This document shows, in pieces, positions 1-5,795 of a stretch of DNA of 14,253 nucleotides. Source of the stretch: Fidelibacterota bacterium. Lineage in GTDB: Bacteria > Fidelibacterota > UBA2242 > JAFGTP01. A program made the translations under genes and the position numbers. Numbering within the stretch: the stretch's first letter is position 1; every line of letters begins with the position of its first letter. Location of the stretch: NCBI GenBank assembly GCA_021734005.1, contig JAIPJV010000020.1:1-14253 (forward strand). The letters run 5' to 3'. Below the pieces are notes generated by a model. The model did no database searches. It saw nothing but the letters and a program-made list of their open reading frames with translations, and was not told the origin of the DNA.

Positions 1-787
1 CCTGGGCACCAATATCAAGATGGGCTCCTTCCGGTGCTACTAAAATACTATTAAATGATGAGGTTGCGCCTTTACCAACCAGATGAGCAGCTGGATTCAT
101 CTGAACATCTTTGACTGCTTTCATACTTATATAATTGGAAATAAAGGTCCCGCCTTCTTCAACTCGGACTCCTGTTCGGGGTCGAACTTTTACATCTTCG
201 TCCCAGTTGTGGATCATGGAATAGGTGACTTTAGCCCCCTTTTTCACGTATATTTCAGAAACGCCCAGATGGGCACTGGTCTGATTGGCTTTTTCACGGG
301 ATGTGCAACCGGTGATAATGTCGACTTCAGAACCTTCATCTGCAATGATCACATTGTGAACCGATTGAACTGTACCGGAATGCTCCAGATACAGACAGGT
401 CTGAACAGGAAAAAGGGCCTTCTGACCTTTGCGGGCTCTAATGAAGTAACCCTGACCATCATTTTCCTTGACCTTCTGAGTATATTGGTCTTTGTCAGGT
501 GATACCAGCTTCCACCAGTAATCTTTGAGATTCTCGTATTTCTGTAAAGCTTTCTCCATACTGAGCAGTTCAACACTGTCCTGAGCAATATTACAGTGGA
601 CAACTGATTGATCTTTCATTAAAAAAGTGCCGGATTTATCATCAGAATCAGGATCAACACCAGCATGTTTCATCCTGTCCTTATCTTCATCGCTCAACCG
701 GGATAAATCATCCTCGTAGGGATGCTCATCCTTTTCCTCTATTTTTAAATCGTCAAGTTCTAATTCTGCTATATCTTTTGATCGCAT
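1..787 (-). CDS. sufB: SufB/SufD-family Fe-S cluster scaffold protein, 3' end beyond the window
   Basis: Scaffold subunit of the SUF iron-sulfur cluster assembly machine, which works in the cytosol with the ATPase SufC. The visible 262 codons begin with an acidic, charged N-terminal stretch (about residues 1-50). They then enter the parallel beta-helix core typical of SufB/SufD, with repeated Gly/Val/Asp-rich turns such as HNVIIADEGSEVDIITGC near residues 144-161. Cysteines lie at about 65, 131 and 161. The ATG at 787 is preceded by GAGGAG eight bases upstream, inside the end of sufC, so the genes overlap by 19 bases and are probably translationally coupled. The gene is cut by the window edge, not broken. 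Order (C then B) and sequence style resemble the minimal archaeal/anaerobe two-gene form (SMS-type). Whether sufD, sufS or sufU follow cannot be seen. Confidence 0.9.
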   Translation of the reverse strand, partial: MRSKDIAELELDDLKIEEKDEHPYEDDLSRLSDEDKDRMKHAGVDPDSDDKSGTFLMKDQSVVHCNIAQDSVELLSMEKALQKYENLKDYWWKLVSPDKDQYTQKVKENDGQGYFIRARKGQKALFPVQTCLYLEHSGTVQSVHNVIIADEGSEVDIITGCTSREKANQTSAHLGVSEIYVKKGAKVTYSMIHNWDEDVKVRPRTGVRVEEGGTFISNYISMKAVKDVQMNPAAHLVGKGATSSFNSILVAPEGAHLDIGAQ

Positions 788-1533
788 TTTTTGCACTCCT
801 CAAAACCATTACTTTTAATTATATTTAAAACTTCTCCAGGATTGCCTTTACAAACAATATGGCCATCAATGAATACCACAGCTCGATCCGCATTAACATA
901 ATCGAGTATATGACCTGTATGGGTGATCACAAGACCGGCCCTTTTTCTCTTGTTATGTCGCTGTTTTCTGGTCAGACCATTCTCCTCGACAAGCAGATTT
1001 TCATGGAGCATATCATTAATAGTACGACCGATTAATTCCACATTTTCTACATCTACTCCGGATTCAGGTTCGTCCAGAAGCAGAAGATCAGATTGAAGTG
1101 ATAGAAGCTGAAGCAATTCAGAACGTTTAATCTCGCCACCGGAAAATCCGTCATTCAAATAGCGATTTAAGAAAGCATCAGCATTTAAACGATCGGAGAG
1201 TTGCGTGTAATCACCTTCCAGTTCCCCGGCCATGTGAATGAGGTCTTTGACTGTAACGCCTTTGACAACTGGTGGTCTCTGAAACATCATGCCGATTCCC
1301 AGCTTGACCCGTTCATTTATATCCATATTGGTTATATTTTGACCTTTGAAAATAATCTGTCCGGAAGTTATCTTGTACTTGTCATAACCCATTATAGCCA
1401 TAAGCAATGTGGTTTTACCACTACCATTGGGGCCAAATAAAGCTACGATTTCACCTGGTTTTATATGAAGGTTGATATCCTTCAGGATCGGAGACCCTTC
1501 AACCTCAACTGCCAGGTTTTTTATTTCTAACAT
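769..1533 (-). CDS. sufC: SufC-type ABC ATPase of Fe-S cluster assembly
   Basis: Cytosolic ABC ATPase that powers cluster assembly on SufB. All ABC elements are present in 254 residues: Walker A GPNGSGKT (34-41), Q-loop Gln85, signature SGGEIKR (131-137), Walker B LLLLDEP (150-156) and H-loop His205 in VITHTGH. The length fits SufC. Two features differ from classical SufC as I know it: a Lys/Arg-rich segment at about 188-199 just before the H-loop strand, and a C-terminal tail ending in a CxxC pair (Cys247, Cys250). From memory both occur in archaeal-type SufC (SmsC) proteins. The start ATG at 1533 has AGGAG about eight bases upstream. The gene is first in a leftward pair with sufB and divergent from perR. 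A 7-7-7 dyad about 50 bases upstream is a candidate operator. Confidence 0.95.
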   Translation of the reverse strand: MLEIKNLAVEVEGSPILKDINLHIKPGEIVALFGPNGSGKTTLLMAIMGYDKYKITSGQIIFKGQNITNMDINERVKLGIGMMFQRPPVVKGVTVKDLIHMAGELEGDYTQLSDRLNADAFLNRYLNDGFSGGEIKRSELLQLLSLQSDLLLLDEPESGVDVENVELIGRTINDMLHENLLVEENGLTRKQRHNKRKRAGLVITHTGHILDYVNADRAVVFIDGHIVCKGNPGEVLNIIKSNGFEECKKCDQKI

Positions 1534-1579
1534 ATTACCAACTCCTGTTTTGTTTGATTTCTATTAAAGTCTAATTCTC

Positions 1580-1600
1580 AATACCAATTTCGATGGTATT
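1580..1600. promoter_or_regulatory. Inverted repeat upstream of sufC, candidate operator
   Basis: AATACCA (1580-1586) and TGGTATT (1594-1600) form perfect 7-base arms around a 7-base centre. The dyad lies 47-67 bases upstream of the sufC ATG, where a repressor or activator site would be expected. It does not match the PerR or Fur consensus known to me, so the cognate regulator is unknown. Confidence 0.45.
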
Positions 1601-1673
1601 CAGGATTAATCGTTACAAATATTGGGTGACTCAGATAAAGGATACAAAAAATTAAGAAAAATAGCAATAAAGC

Positions 1674-1700
1674 TTGACAAATTGTTAATTTGGTTTTAAT
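1674..1700 (+). promoter_or_regulatory. perR promoter with embedded dyad
   Basis: TTGACA (1674-1679) matches the sigma-70 -35 consensus. TTTAAT (1695-1700) matches -10 at five of six positions with a short 15-base spacer. Between and overlapping them is CAAATTGTTAATTTG (1678-1692), a dyad with perfect 6-base arms and a 15-base overall size like Fur/PerR boxes, although its sequence differs from the Bacillus PerR box. Its position would block RNA polymerase, suggesting autorepression by the PerR-type protein. The predicted transcript would start close to the ATG at 1712. Confidence 0.5.
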
Positions 1701-1711
1701 TTTGATTTGTA

Positions 1712-2140
1712 ATGAGTACAAAAGTAGAAAATATCAAAAATTATCTCGAATCCAAGAATGTAAAACCTACATATCATCGAATCATGATTATGAAGTATTT
1801 AGAAGATAGTAAAGAACATCCTACTGCTGAGAAAATCTATGAAGATGTAGTCAAAACAATTCCTACTATTTCAAAAACTACTGTTTATAATACATTGAAA
1901 GTTTTTGTAGAAGAGGGCATTGTCGAAGAACTCAATATTGCAGGGACTACAACGCACTATGATCTCAGCAAACAAGATCATGACCATTTTCTTTGTTTGG
2001 AATGTGGCCGGATTTATGATATTAGTCCGGAGGAATCACTGGGTAGAAATTGTGTTGATACTATTGAAGGAAATAAGGTAGACGAGGTTAAATGCTATTA
2101 TAAAGGTATATGTAAAGAATGTCTGGAAAAAGATAATTAA
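1712..2140 (+). CDS. perR: PerR-type Fur-family peroxide/metal-responsive repressor
   Basis: A 142-residue winged-helix repressor of the Fur superfamily. The N-terminal DNA-binding domain has its recognition helix around 54-66 (SKTTVYNTLKVF). The structural zinc site is two CxxC pairs, Cys95/Cys98 and Cys134/Cys137. The five regulatory metal ligands known in Bacillus subtilis PerR (His37, Asp85, His91, His93, Asp104) have clear counterparts: His37, Asp84, His90, His92 and Asp103. The aspartate at the last position argues for PerR rather than Fur. PerR senses peroxide by metal-catalysed oxidation of its histidine ligands. The gene sits between Fe-S assembly genes and a peroxide/superoxide defence cluster, which are its likely targets. 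No Shine-Dalgarno is visible before the ATG, and the promoter lies almost on top of it, so the mRNA may be leaderless. Confidence 0.88.
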   Translation: MSTKVENIKNYLESKNVKPTYHRIMIMKYLEDSKEHPTAEKIYEDVVKTIPTISKTTVYNTLKVFVEEGIVEELNIAGTTTHYDLSKQDHDHFLCLECGRIYDISPEESLGRNCVDTIEGNKVDEVKCYYKGICKECLEKDN

Positions 2141-2304
2141 TAATTGACTAATAGGGTTGACATTTTTGTCTAATTATGCTAAATATTAAATTGTTGCAAG
2201 AAAAAAAATCGATGACAATTTATATTAAACTAAAGCAAAAAGTATGAAGAGGATTATATTCTTTTTATTTATGAGTATTTTAACTAAAACAAAAGGAGAA
2301 AGTT
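2141..2304 (+). promoter_or_regulatory. Promoter and leader of the oxygen-defence cluster
   Basis: The best promoter is TTGACA (2157-2162), a 17-base spacer, then TAAATA (2180-2185), a weaker -10. It would give a leader of roughly 110 bases before the rubredoxin gene. Two inverted repeats lie here: GACA-TTTT-TGTC (2159-2170), overlapping the -35 box, and TAAATTGT (2187-2194) with ACAATTTA (2215-2222), spanning the predicted start site. Either could be an operator. Repressor identity (PerR next door is the obvious candidate) is inference. Confidence 0.45.
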
Positions 2305-2466
2305 ATGAGTAAGTATGAATGCACTGTTTGTGGTTATGTTTATGACCCGGAAAAAGGTGATCCTGATAGTGGAATTGAACCTGGAACAGCTTTTGAAGAT
2401 TTGCCAGATGACTGGGTTTGTCCCGAATGTGGAGTAGGCAAAGAAGAATTCGAAGAGCTGGATTAA
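2305..2466 (+). CDS. Rubredoxin
   Basis: A 53-residue small electron carrier with one iron held by four cysteines. The two knuckles are CTVCGYVYDP (Cys6, Cys9) and CPECGVGKEEF (Cys39, Cys42), and the aromatic core residues (Tyr4, Tyr11, Tyr13, Trp37) are in place. Length and motifs are those of a standard rubredoxin. The start ATG at 2305 follows a strong site, AAAGGAGAA (2292-2300). It is the first gene of the oxygen-defence cluster, where rubredoxin would pass electrons from NAD(P)H-linked reductases to superoxide reductase and rubrerythrin-type proteins. The next gene is a ferritin-like domain lacking its own rubredoxin domain, so the two may act as a split rubrerythrin. Confidence 0.97.
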   Translation: MSKYECTVCGYVYDPEKGDPDSGIEPGTAFEDLPDDWVCPECGVGKEEFEELD

Positions 2467-2513
2467 AGTATCAGTAATTAGATCGATTCTTTAGGAGGTA
2501 AAGAGGAATCAGG

Positions 2514-2552
2514 ATGTTCAAAGAATTTGGAGGTTATTATGGCAATGTTTAA
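2514..2552 (+). other. Possible 12-residue upstream reading frame overlapping the next gene start
   Basis: ATG at 2514 opens a short frame, MFKEFGGYYGNV, ending at TAA 2550-2552, which is beyond the ATG (2539) of the ferritin-like gene. It is preceded by AGGAGG (2493-2498) and GAGG (2503-2506, seven bases from the ATG), a better ribosome site than expected by chance. It could couple translation to the next gene. It may also be an accidental frame, as the sequence GGAGGTTATTATGG within it is simply the next gene's own ribosome site. Confidence 0.3.
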
Positions 2553-3012
2553 ACCTGATGAAATTTATCAGTTCGCTTTAAAGATTGAGGAGAATGGCGA
2601 AAAATTTTACAGAAAAGTTAGTGCCAGGCTTGATAATAAAGATCTGAAAGACCTTTTTAAATTTCTAGCAGATGAAGAAGTCAAGCATAAAAAAACCTTC
2701 CAGGCTATGCTTGCTGATATTCAGGATTATAAACCATCAGAAAGTTATCCTGGTGAATATTTTAAATACTTAAAAGCTTATGCTGACAATTTGATTTTCA
2801 GCATGGAAAAACTGGAAGATGATATTAATAAGATAGAAGAAGCTCTCCCCGCTGTTGATTATGCTATCAAAAAAGAATTGGATACAATTGCCTATTACAG
2901 AGAAATGCAAACTACTGTGCCCGAGAGTGAAGTTAGCAAGATTGAGAAGATAATTGCTGAAGAACGCAAGCATGTTGTGAAACTATCTGAATTGAAAGAA
3001 AAGTTGAGTTAA
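2539..3012 (+). CDS. Ferritin-like rubrerythrin-type protein without rubredoxin domain
   Basis: A 157-residue four-helix-bundle protein of the rubrerythrin/ferritin-like superfamily, probably with a di-iron centre that reduces peroxide or handles iron. Candidate ligands are Glu18 or Glu21 before FY (23-24), Glu47 and His50 in EEVKH, Glu113, and Glu142 with His145 in EERKH; the paired ExxH pattern is diagnostic. The C-terminal rubredoxin domain of classical rubrerythrin is absent, but a separate rubredoxin gene lies just upstream. I chose ATG 2539 because GGAGG (2529-2533) is five bases away; the in-frame TTG at 2527 would overlap that site. Next in the run is the peroxiredoxin gene, 33 bases on. 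The exact substrate is not determinable here. Confidence 0.85.
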   Translation: MAMFKPDEIYQFALKIEENGEKFYRKVSARLDNKDLKDLFKFLADEEVKHKKTFQAMLADIQDYKPSESYPGEYFKYLKAYADNLIFSMEKLEDDINKIEEALPAVDYAIKKELDTIAYYREMQTTVPESEVSKIEKIIAEERKHVVKLSELKEKLS

Positions 3013-3045
3013 TATATTAAATAATCAAAAAAGAAAGGAGAAATC

Positions 3046-3696
3046 ATGGAAGAAGAAAGAAAGGTATTAATTGGTGACAAATTACCAGAGATCAAGGCAA
3101 AAACTACTCATGGTGAAATCAATTTGCCGGAAGATTACAAAGGCAAATGGCTAATTTTGTTCAGCCATCCTGCTGATTTTACACCAGTTTGTACAACTGA
3201 ATTTGTTGCTTTTCAGAAACGTTATGATGATTTCAAAAAACTGAATACTGAATTGGTTGGTTTGAGTATTGATCAGGTATTCTCCCACATTAAATGGGTA
3301 GAATGGATTGAAGAAAATCTGGATACAGAAATTGAATTCCCCATTATTGCTGATGATACTGGTAATATTTCCAAGAAACTGGGATTCATCCATCCCAACA
3401 AAGGAACTGACACAGTCCGTGCTGTTCTGATCGTTGATCCACAATCAACAGTTCGTGCAATTCTGTATTATCCGCAGGAACTGGGACGGAATATGGACGA
3501 ATTCTTGAGAATGATCGAGGCCTTCCAGGTTGGTGCAAAGAACAAAGCAGCTATGCCTGCTAACTGGCCTAACAATGAATTGATCAAAGATCGTGTAATT
3601 GTACCGCCTGCATCAAATGTTAAAGATGCTAAGAAACGTAAAGAAGAATATGAATGCTATGACTGGTGGTTATGTCACAAAGAGGCCGAAAAATAG
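3046..3696 (+). CDS. Peroxiredoxin, Prx6/archaeal-type
   Basis: Thiol peroxidase of 216 residues that reduces hydrogen peroxide and organic peroxides in the cytosol. The peroxidatic Cys49 sits in the PxxxT/SxxC context (HPADFTPVCT, 41-50), with the conserved Arg125 further on. The long C-terminal arm (from about 165) marks the Prx6 group. It contains two more cysteines, Cys204 and Cys210, in ECYDWWLC. The same arrangement, one peroxidatic plus two C-terminal cysteines six residues apart, is known in the archaeal Aeropyrum pernix enzyme, where they take part in resolving the oxidised form. The start ATG has AAAGGAG five bases upstream. It lies within the oxygen-defence run between a rubrerythrin-like and a Dps-like gene. 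The electron donor is unknown; thioredoxin or the neighbouring rubredoxin are possibilities. Confidence 0.94.
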   Translation: MEEERKVLIGDKLPEIKAKTTHGEINLPEDYKGKWLILFSHPADFTPVCTTEFVAFQKRYDDFKKLNTELVGLSIDQVFSHIKWVEWIEENLDTEIEFPIIADDTGNISKKLGFIHPNKGTDTVRAVLIVDPQSTVRAILYYPQELGRNMDEFLRMIEAFQVGAKNKAAMPANWPNNELIKDRVIVPPASNVKDAKKRKEEYECYDWWLCHKEAEK

Positions 3697-3723
3697 GGTA
3701 AATACATAACCTGGGTGTTTACT
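3697..3723 (+). other. Intercistronic hairpin after the peroxiredoxin gene
   Basis: GTAAATAC (3698-3705) pairs with GTGTTTAC (3715-3722) using one G-U pair around a nine-base loop, and G3697/T3723 can extend it. There is no T tract, so it is unlikely to terminate. It may protect or process the polycistronic message between the peroxiredoxin and Dps-like genes. Confidence 0.35.
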
Positions 3724-3745
3724 CCAATTTATAAGGGATAAAAAA

Positions 3746-4303
3746 ATGGCCAAGAAGAATATCGAATTAATTAAAAAAGCTGGTTTGGATGTAGAGGTAT
3801 TAGTAAAAAAACTGATAAATGCAGCTGCAGCTGAATTTACAACTTACTATTATTATACAAATCTCCGCACTCATGCCGTTGGGTTAGAAGGTGAAGCGAT
3901 AAAAGAGATAATAGAAGACGCTCGATTGGAAGACAGGAATCATTTCGAGGCCTTAGTTCCCAGGATCTATGAACTTGGTGGCAGACTGCCCAAAAACATC
4001 AGGGATTTTGCTGACAGAGCATCATGTATGGATGCCGAATTACCTGATGAACCAACAACCGAGAATCTTTTAAAAGTTCTTCTTGATGCAGAAAGATGCG
4101 CTGTTGGTGTTTATACGGATATTTGCAACTTCGTTCATGGCAAAGATCCGAGAACTTATGAACTATCAGCAGCCATTCTGCATGAAGAAACGGAGCATGA
4201 AGCCTGGTTTGAAGAACTTCTTACCGGCGAACCTTCCGGGCATTATAGAAGAGATAAACCAGGTGTTAGCCCGTATGTTTCTAAGTTTATTCAGAACAAG
4301 TAA
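3746..4303 (+). CDS. Dps-like ferritin-superfamily protein (thioferritin/DPSL type)
   Basis: A 185-residue member of the archaeal-style Dps-like (DPSL) group, which forms 12-subunit cages that oxidise iron with peroxide and protect DNA. Likely ferroxidase residues are Glu30 (AAAEFTTYYYY), Glu62 and His66, Glu116 and the EETEH motif (Glu147, Glu148, His151). The stretch AERCAVGVYTDIC with GKDPRTYEL nearby (115-140) closely resembles DPSL proteins of Sulfolobus and Pyrococcus as I know them, where a cysteine pair lies next to the metal centre; here these are Cys118 and Cys127, with Cys94 extra. A site AAGGGAT lies about six bases before the ATG. Its place between peroxiredoxin and superoxide reductase fits a role in removing peroxide together with ferrous iron. 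Bacterioferritin is an alternative name often given, but no haem-binding methionine is evident. Confidence 0.88.
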   Translation: MAKKNIELIKKAGLDVEVLVKKLINAAAAEFTTYYYYTNLRTHAVGLEGEAIKEIIEDARLEDRNHFEALVPRIYELGGRLPKNIRDFADRASCMDAELPDEPTTENLLKVLLDAERCAVGVYTDICNFVHGKDPRTYELSAAILHEETEHEAWFEELLTGEPSGHYRRDKPGVSPYVSKFIQNK

Positions 4304-4336
4304 ATGTTAAACTTAAAATTAAAATAGGAGGCAATA

Positions 4337-4711
4337 ATGAAGAAAAGAGAAGTCTACAAATGTGAAGTATGTGGTAATGTTGTAGAAGTACTTCACGTAG
4401 GCGGTGGTACTCTTGTTTGCTGTGGTGAAGATATGAAAAAGATGGAAGAAAAAACTGAAGATTCTTCTACTGAAAAACATGTACCCTTTATTGAACAAGA
4501 AGACGGTAAAGTCACTGTTAAGGTTGGAGAAAACACAGCTCATCCTATGGAAGAAAAACACTATATTGAATGGATTGAATTAATTGCTGATGGACAGGTC
4601 CATCGCAAATATCTCAATCCTGGTGATAAACCTGAAGCCGTATTTCATGTAGAAGCTGAAGAACTATCCGCTCGCGAATACTGCAATGTTCACGGATTAT
4701 GGAAAAGTTAA
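4337..4711 (+). CDS. dfx: Desulfoferrodoxin (two-iron superoxide reductase)
   Basis: Reduces superoxide to hydrogen peroxide without releasing oxygen, using electrons usually supplied by rubredoxin. This 124-residue protein has both iron sites. The N-terminal desulforedoxin-type centre uses Cys9, Cys12, Cys28 and Cys29 (CEVC, CC). The catalytic Fe(His)4Cys centre uses His48 in EKHVP, His69, His75, Cys116 and His119 (CNVHGLW). Glu46 and Lys47, the residues that guide superoxide and protonation in known enzymes, are present. It is therefore a class I (2Fe) enzyme and should be active. The start ATG has TAGGAGG five bases upstream. Its product peroxide can be removed by the peroxiredoxin and rubrerythrin-type proteins encoded beside it, and its electron donor is probably the rubredoxin at the start of the cluster. 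Confidence 0.97.
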   Translation: MKKREVYKCEVCGNVVEVLHVGGGTLVCCGEDMKKMEEKTEDSSTEKHVPFIEQEDGKVTVKVGENTAHPMEEKHYIEWIELIADGQVHRKYLNPGDKPEAVFHVEAEELSAREYCNVHGLWKS

Positions 4712-4729
4712 ACTGAAAGGATACAGATC

Positions 4730-5242
4730 ATGTTGAAAAAGAAGATCGAAAAAGCACTAAATGAGCAAGTTAATAAAGAACTCTTTTCAGCCTATTTATA
4801 TCAATCCATGGCTGCTCAGGCTGAACACGATGGTTTAGAAGGTGTAGCCAACTGGATGGATGTTCAGGCCGAAGAAGAAATGTTTCATGCTCGTAAGATC
4901 TATGATTATATCAATGAACAGGGTGGTCGAGTCGTACTCGAGGCTATTGAAAAGCCTGAAGCTGAGTACGAATCTATTAAAGCCATGTTCGAAGCATCTT
5001 TGGAGCATGAACAGTTCATTACCAAATCAATTAATGACCTTGTTGATCTGGCTAAAGAAGAAAATGATCATGCTACCGAGATCTTTCTCCAGTGGTATGT
5101 GACTGAACAGGTCGAAGAAGAAGACAATGTAGGTTCTATACTTGATAAATTCGAGTTAATTGGTGATGCAGGTAATGGAATTTTTATGATTGATAAAGAG
5201 CTTGCTACCCGTACTTTCACTCCAGAAGAAGACGAAGAATAG
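4730..5242 (+). CDS. ftnA: Ferritin, non-haem bacterial type
   Basis: Iron-storage protein of 170 residues that assembles into a 24-subunit shell. The ferroxidase site is complete: Glu17, Glu50, His53, Glu94 and Gln127, with Glu130 as a likely third-site ligand. Motifs EQVNKELFSAYLYQSMA at the N-terminus and WYVTEQVEEE near 122-131 are those of bacterial FtnA. The tail after about 163 is acidic. The ATG at 4730 lies 18 bases after the superoxide reductase stop, with GAAAGGAT as the ribosome site. A strong hairpin terminator begins 16 bases after its stop codon, so this gene probably ends the main transcript and only part of it continues into the next two genes. Storing free iron limits Fenton chemistry, which fits the cluster. 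Confidence 0.96.
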   Translation: MLKKKIEKALNEQVNKELFSAYLYQSMAAQAEHDGLEGVANWMDVQAEEEMFHARKIYDYINEQGGRVVLEAIEKPEAEYESIKAMFEASLEHEQFITKSINDLVDLAKEENDHATEIFLQWYVTEQVEEEDNVGSILDKFELIGDAGNGIFMIDKELATRTFTPEEDEE

Positions 5243-5257
5243 AAATCGCATAAACAT

Positions 5258-5292
5258 ATCCGGTGGAGGCCGTTTGGCTTCCACCGGATTTT
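5258..5292 (+). terminator. Strong intrinsic terminator/attenuator after ferritin
   Basis: ATCCGGTGGA (5258-5267) pairs perfectly with TCCACCGGAT (5280-5289). The inner GGCC/GGCT pairs too with one G-U, giving a 14-base-pair stem around a GTTT loop, followed by TTTT. This is a clear Rho-independent terminator, although the T run is short, so readthrough into the next genes is likely. Confidence 0.8.
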
Positions 5293-5310
5293 AATCCCGG
5301 GATAGGTATT

Positions 5311-5775
5311 ATGAGTAAAGAATTATATTTTAAATCGATTGATGAAATCCTTAATTTTGCTATAGAAAAAGAGCAGGAAGCTTCCGATTTTTATCAGGAA
5401 TGGTCACAAAAAGCCAAAGATAAACAAATAACTGAAATGTTTTCACAGTTTGCTGAAGAAGAACAGGGCCACAAAAGAAAATTGCAAAATGTCCAGAAAA
5501 CTGGAGGACTCCCTAAAGCTTCCCGGCACACTAAAAATTTAAAAATTTCAGATTATATGGTCGAAGTTGATCCTGAGAAAGAAATGGGACTCCAGGATGC
5601 CATTATCTTGGCTATGCAGCGCGAAAAAAAGGCTTTTCAACTCTATTCTGATATGGAAGAACTAACTGATGATCAGGAAATTCAACAACTTTTTGAATTT
5701 CTTGCCAATGAAGAAGCCAAACATAAATTAAGATTTGAAGTCCAGTATGATGAAATCATCCTAACAGATAATTAA
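5311..5775 (+). CDS. Second rubrerythrin-like ferritin-domain protein
   Basis: A 154-residue ferritin-like protein related to, but distinct from, the rubrerythrin-type protein earlier in the cluster. Candidate di-iron ligands are Glu21 before ASDFY, Glu51 with His54 (EEEQGH), Glu105 (QREKKAF) and Glu135 with His138 (NEEAKH). The two ExxH motifs and the internal two-helix repeat are typical of the rubrerythrin family. It has no rubredoxin domain and no CxxC. I chose ATG 5311 rather than the in-frame GTG at 5263, which lies inside the terminator hairpin; the ribosome site (GATAGG) is weak. It follows the ferritin terminator and precedes a small ACT-fold protein, so expression probably depends on readthrough or on an unseen promoter. 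Likely role: peroxide reduction or iron handling; the substrate is not shown. Confidence 0.82.
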   Translation: MSKELYFKSIDEILNFAIEKEQEASDFYQEWSQKAKDKQITEMFSQFAEEEQGHKRKLQNVQKTGGLPKASRHTKNLKISDYMVEVDPEKEMGLQDAIILAMQREKKAFQLYSDMEELTDDQEIQQLFEFLANEEAKHKLRFEVQYDEIILTDN

Positions 5776-5795
5776 AAAGGAATAAGGGGACTCTT

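Larger units (their letters stand above)
1534..1711. promoter_or_regulatory. Divergent sufC/perR control region
   Basis: A 178-base AT-rich spacer between sufC (leftward) and perR (rightward), so both promoters lie here. Visible elements are a dyad at 1580-1600 on the sufC side and, on the perR side, a TTGACA box at 1674-1679 with an overlapping 15-base dyad. TTACAAAT (1613-1620) and its exact inverse ATTTGTAA (1705-1712) also occur, but 84 bases apart, which may be chance. I could not place sufC -10/-35 boxes with confidence. Confidence 0.6.

Noticed and set aside
83..603. Two open frames, one on each strand, inside the sufB region
   Set aside because: They lie in other frames over sufB, whose true frame runs unbroken from 787 to the window edge and gives a clear SufB/SufD sequence.
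1613..1712. TTACAAAT and ATTTGTAA as a paired site
   Set aside because: Exact inverses but 84 bases apart in AT-rich DNA, so chance is likely.
2527..2538. TTG start for the first ferritin-like gene
   Set aside because: It overlaps the GGAGG ribosome site that serves ATG 2539.
5263..5310. GTG start extending the second rubrerythrin-like gene by 16 residues
   Set aside because: The extension is encoded by the terminator hairpin and is not ferritin-like; ATG 5311 starts the family sequence.
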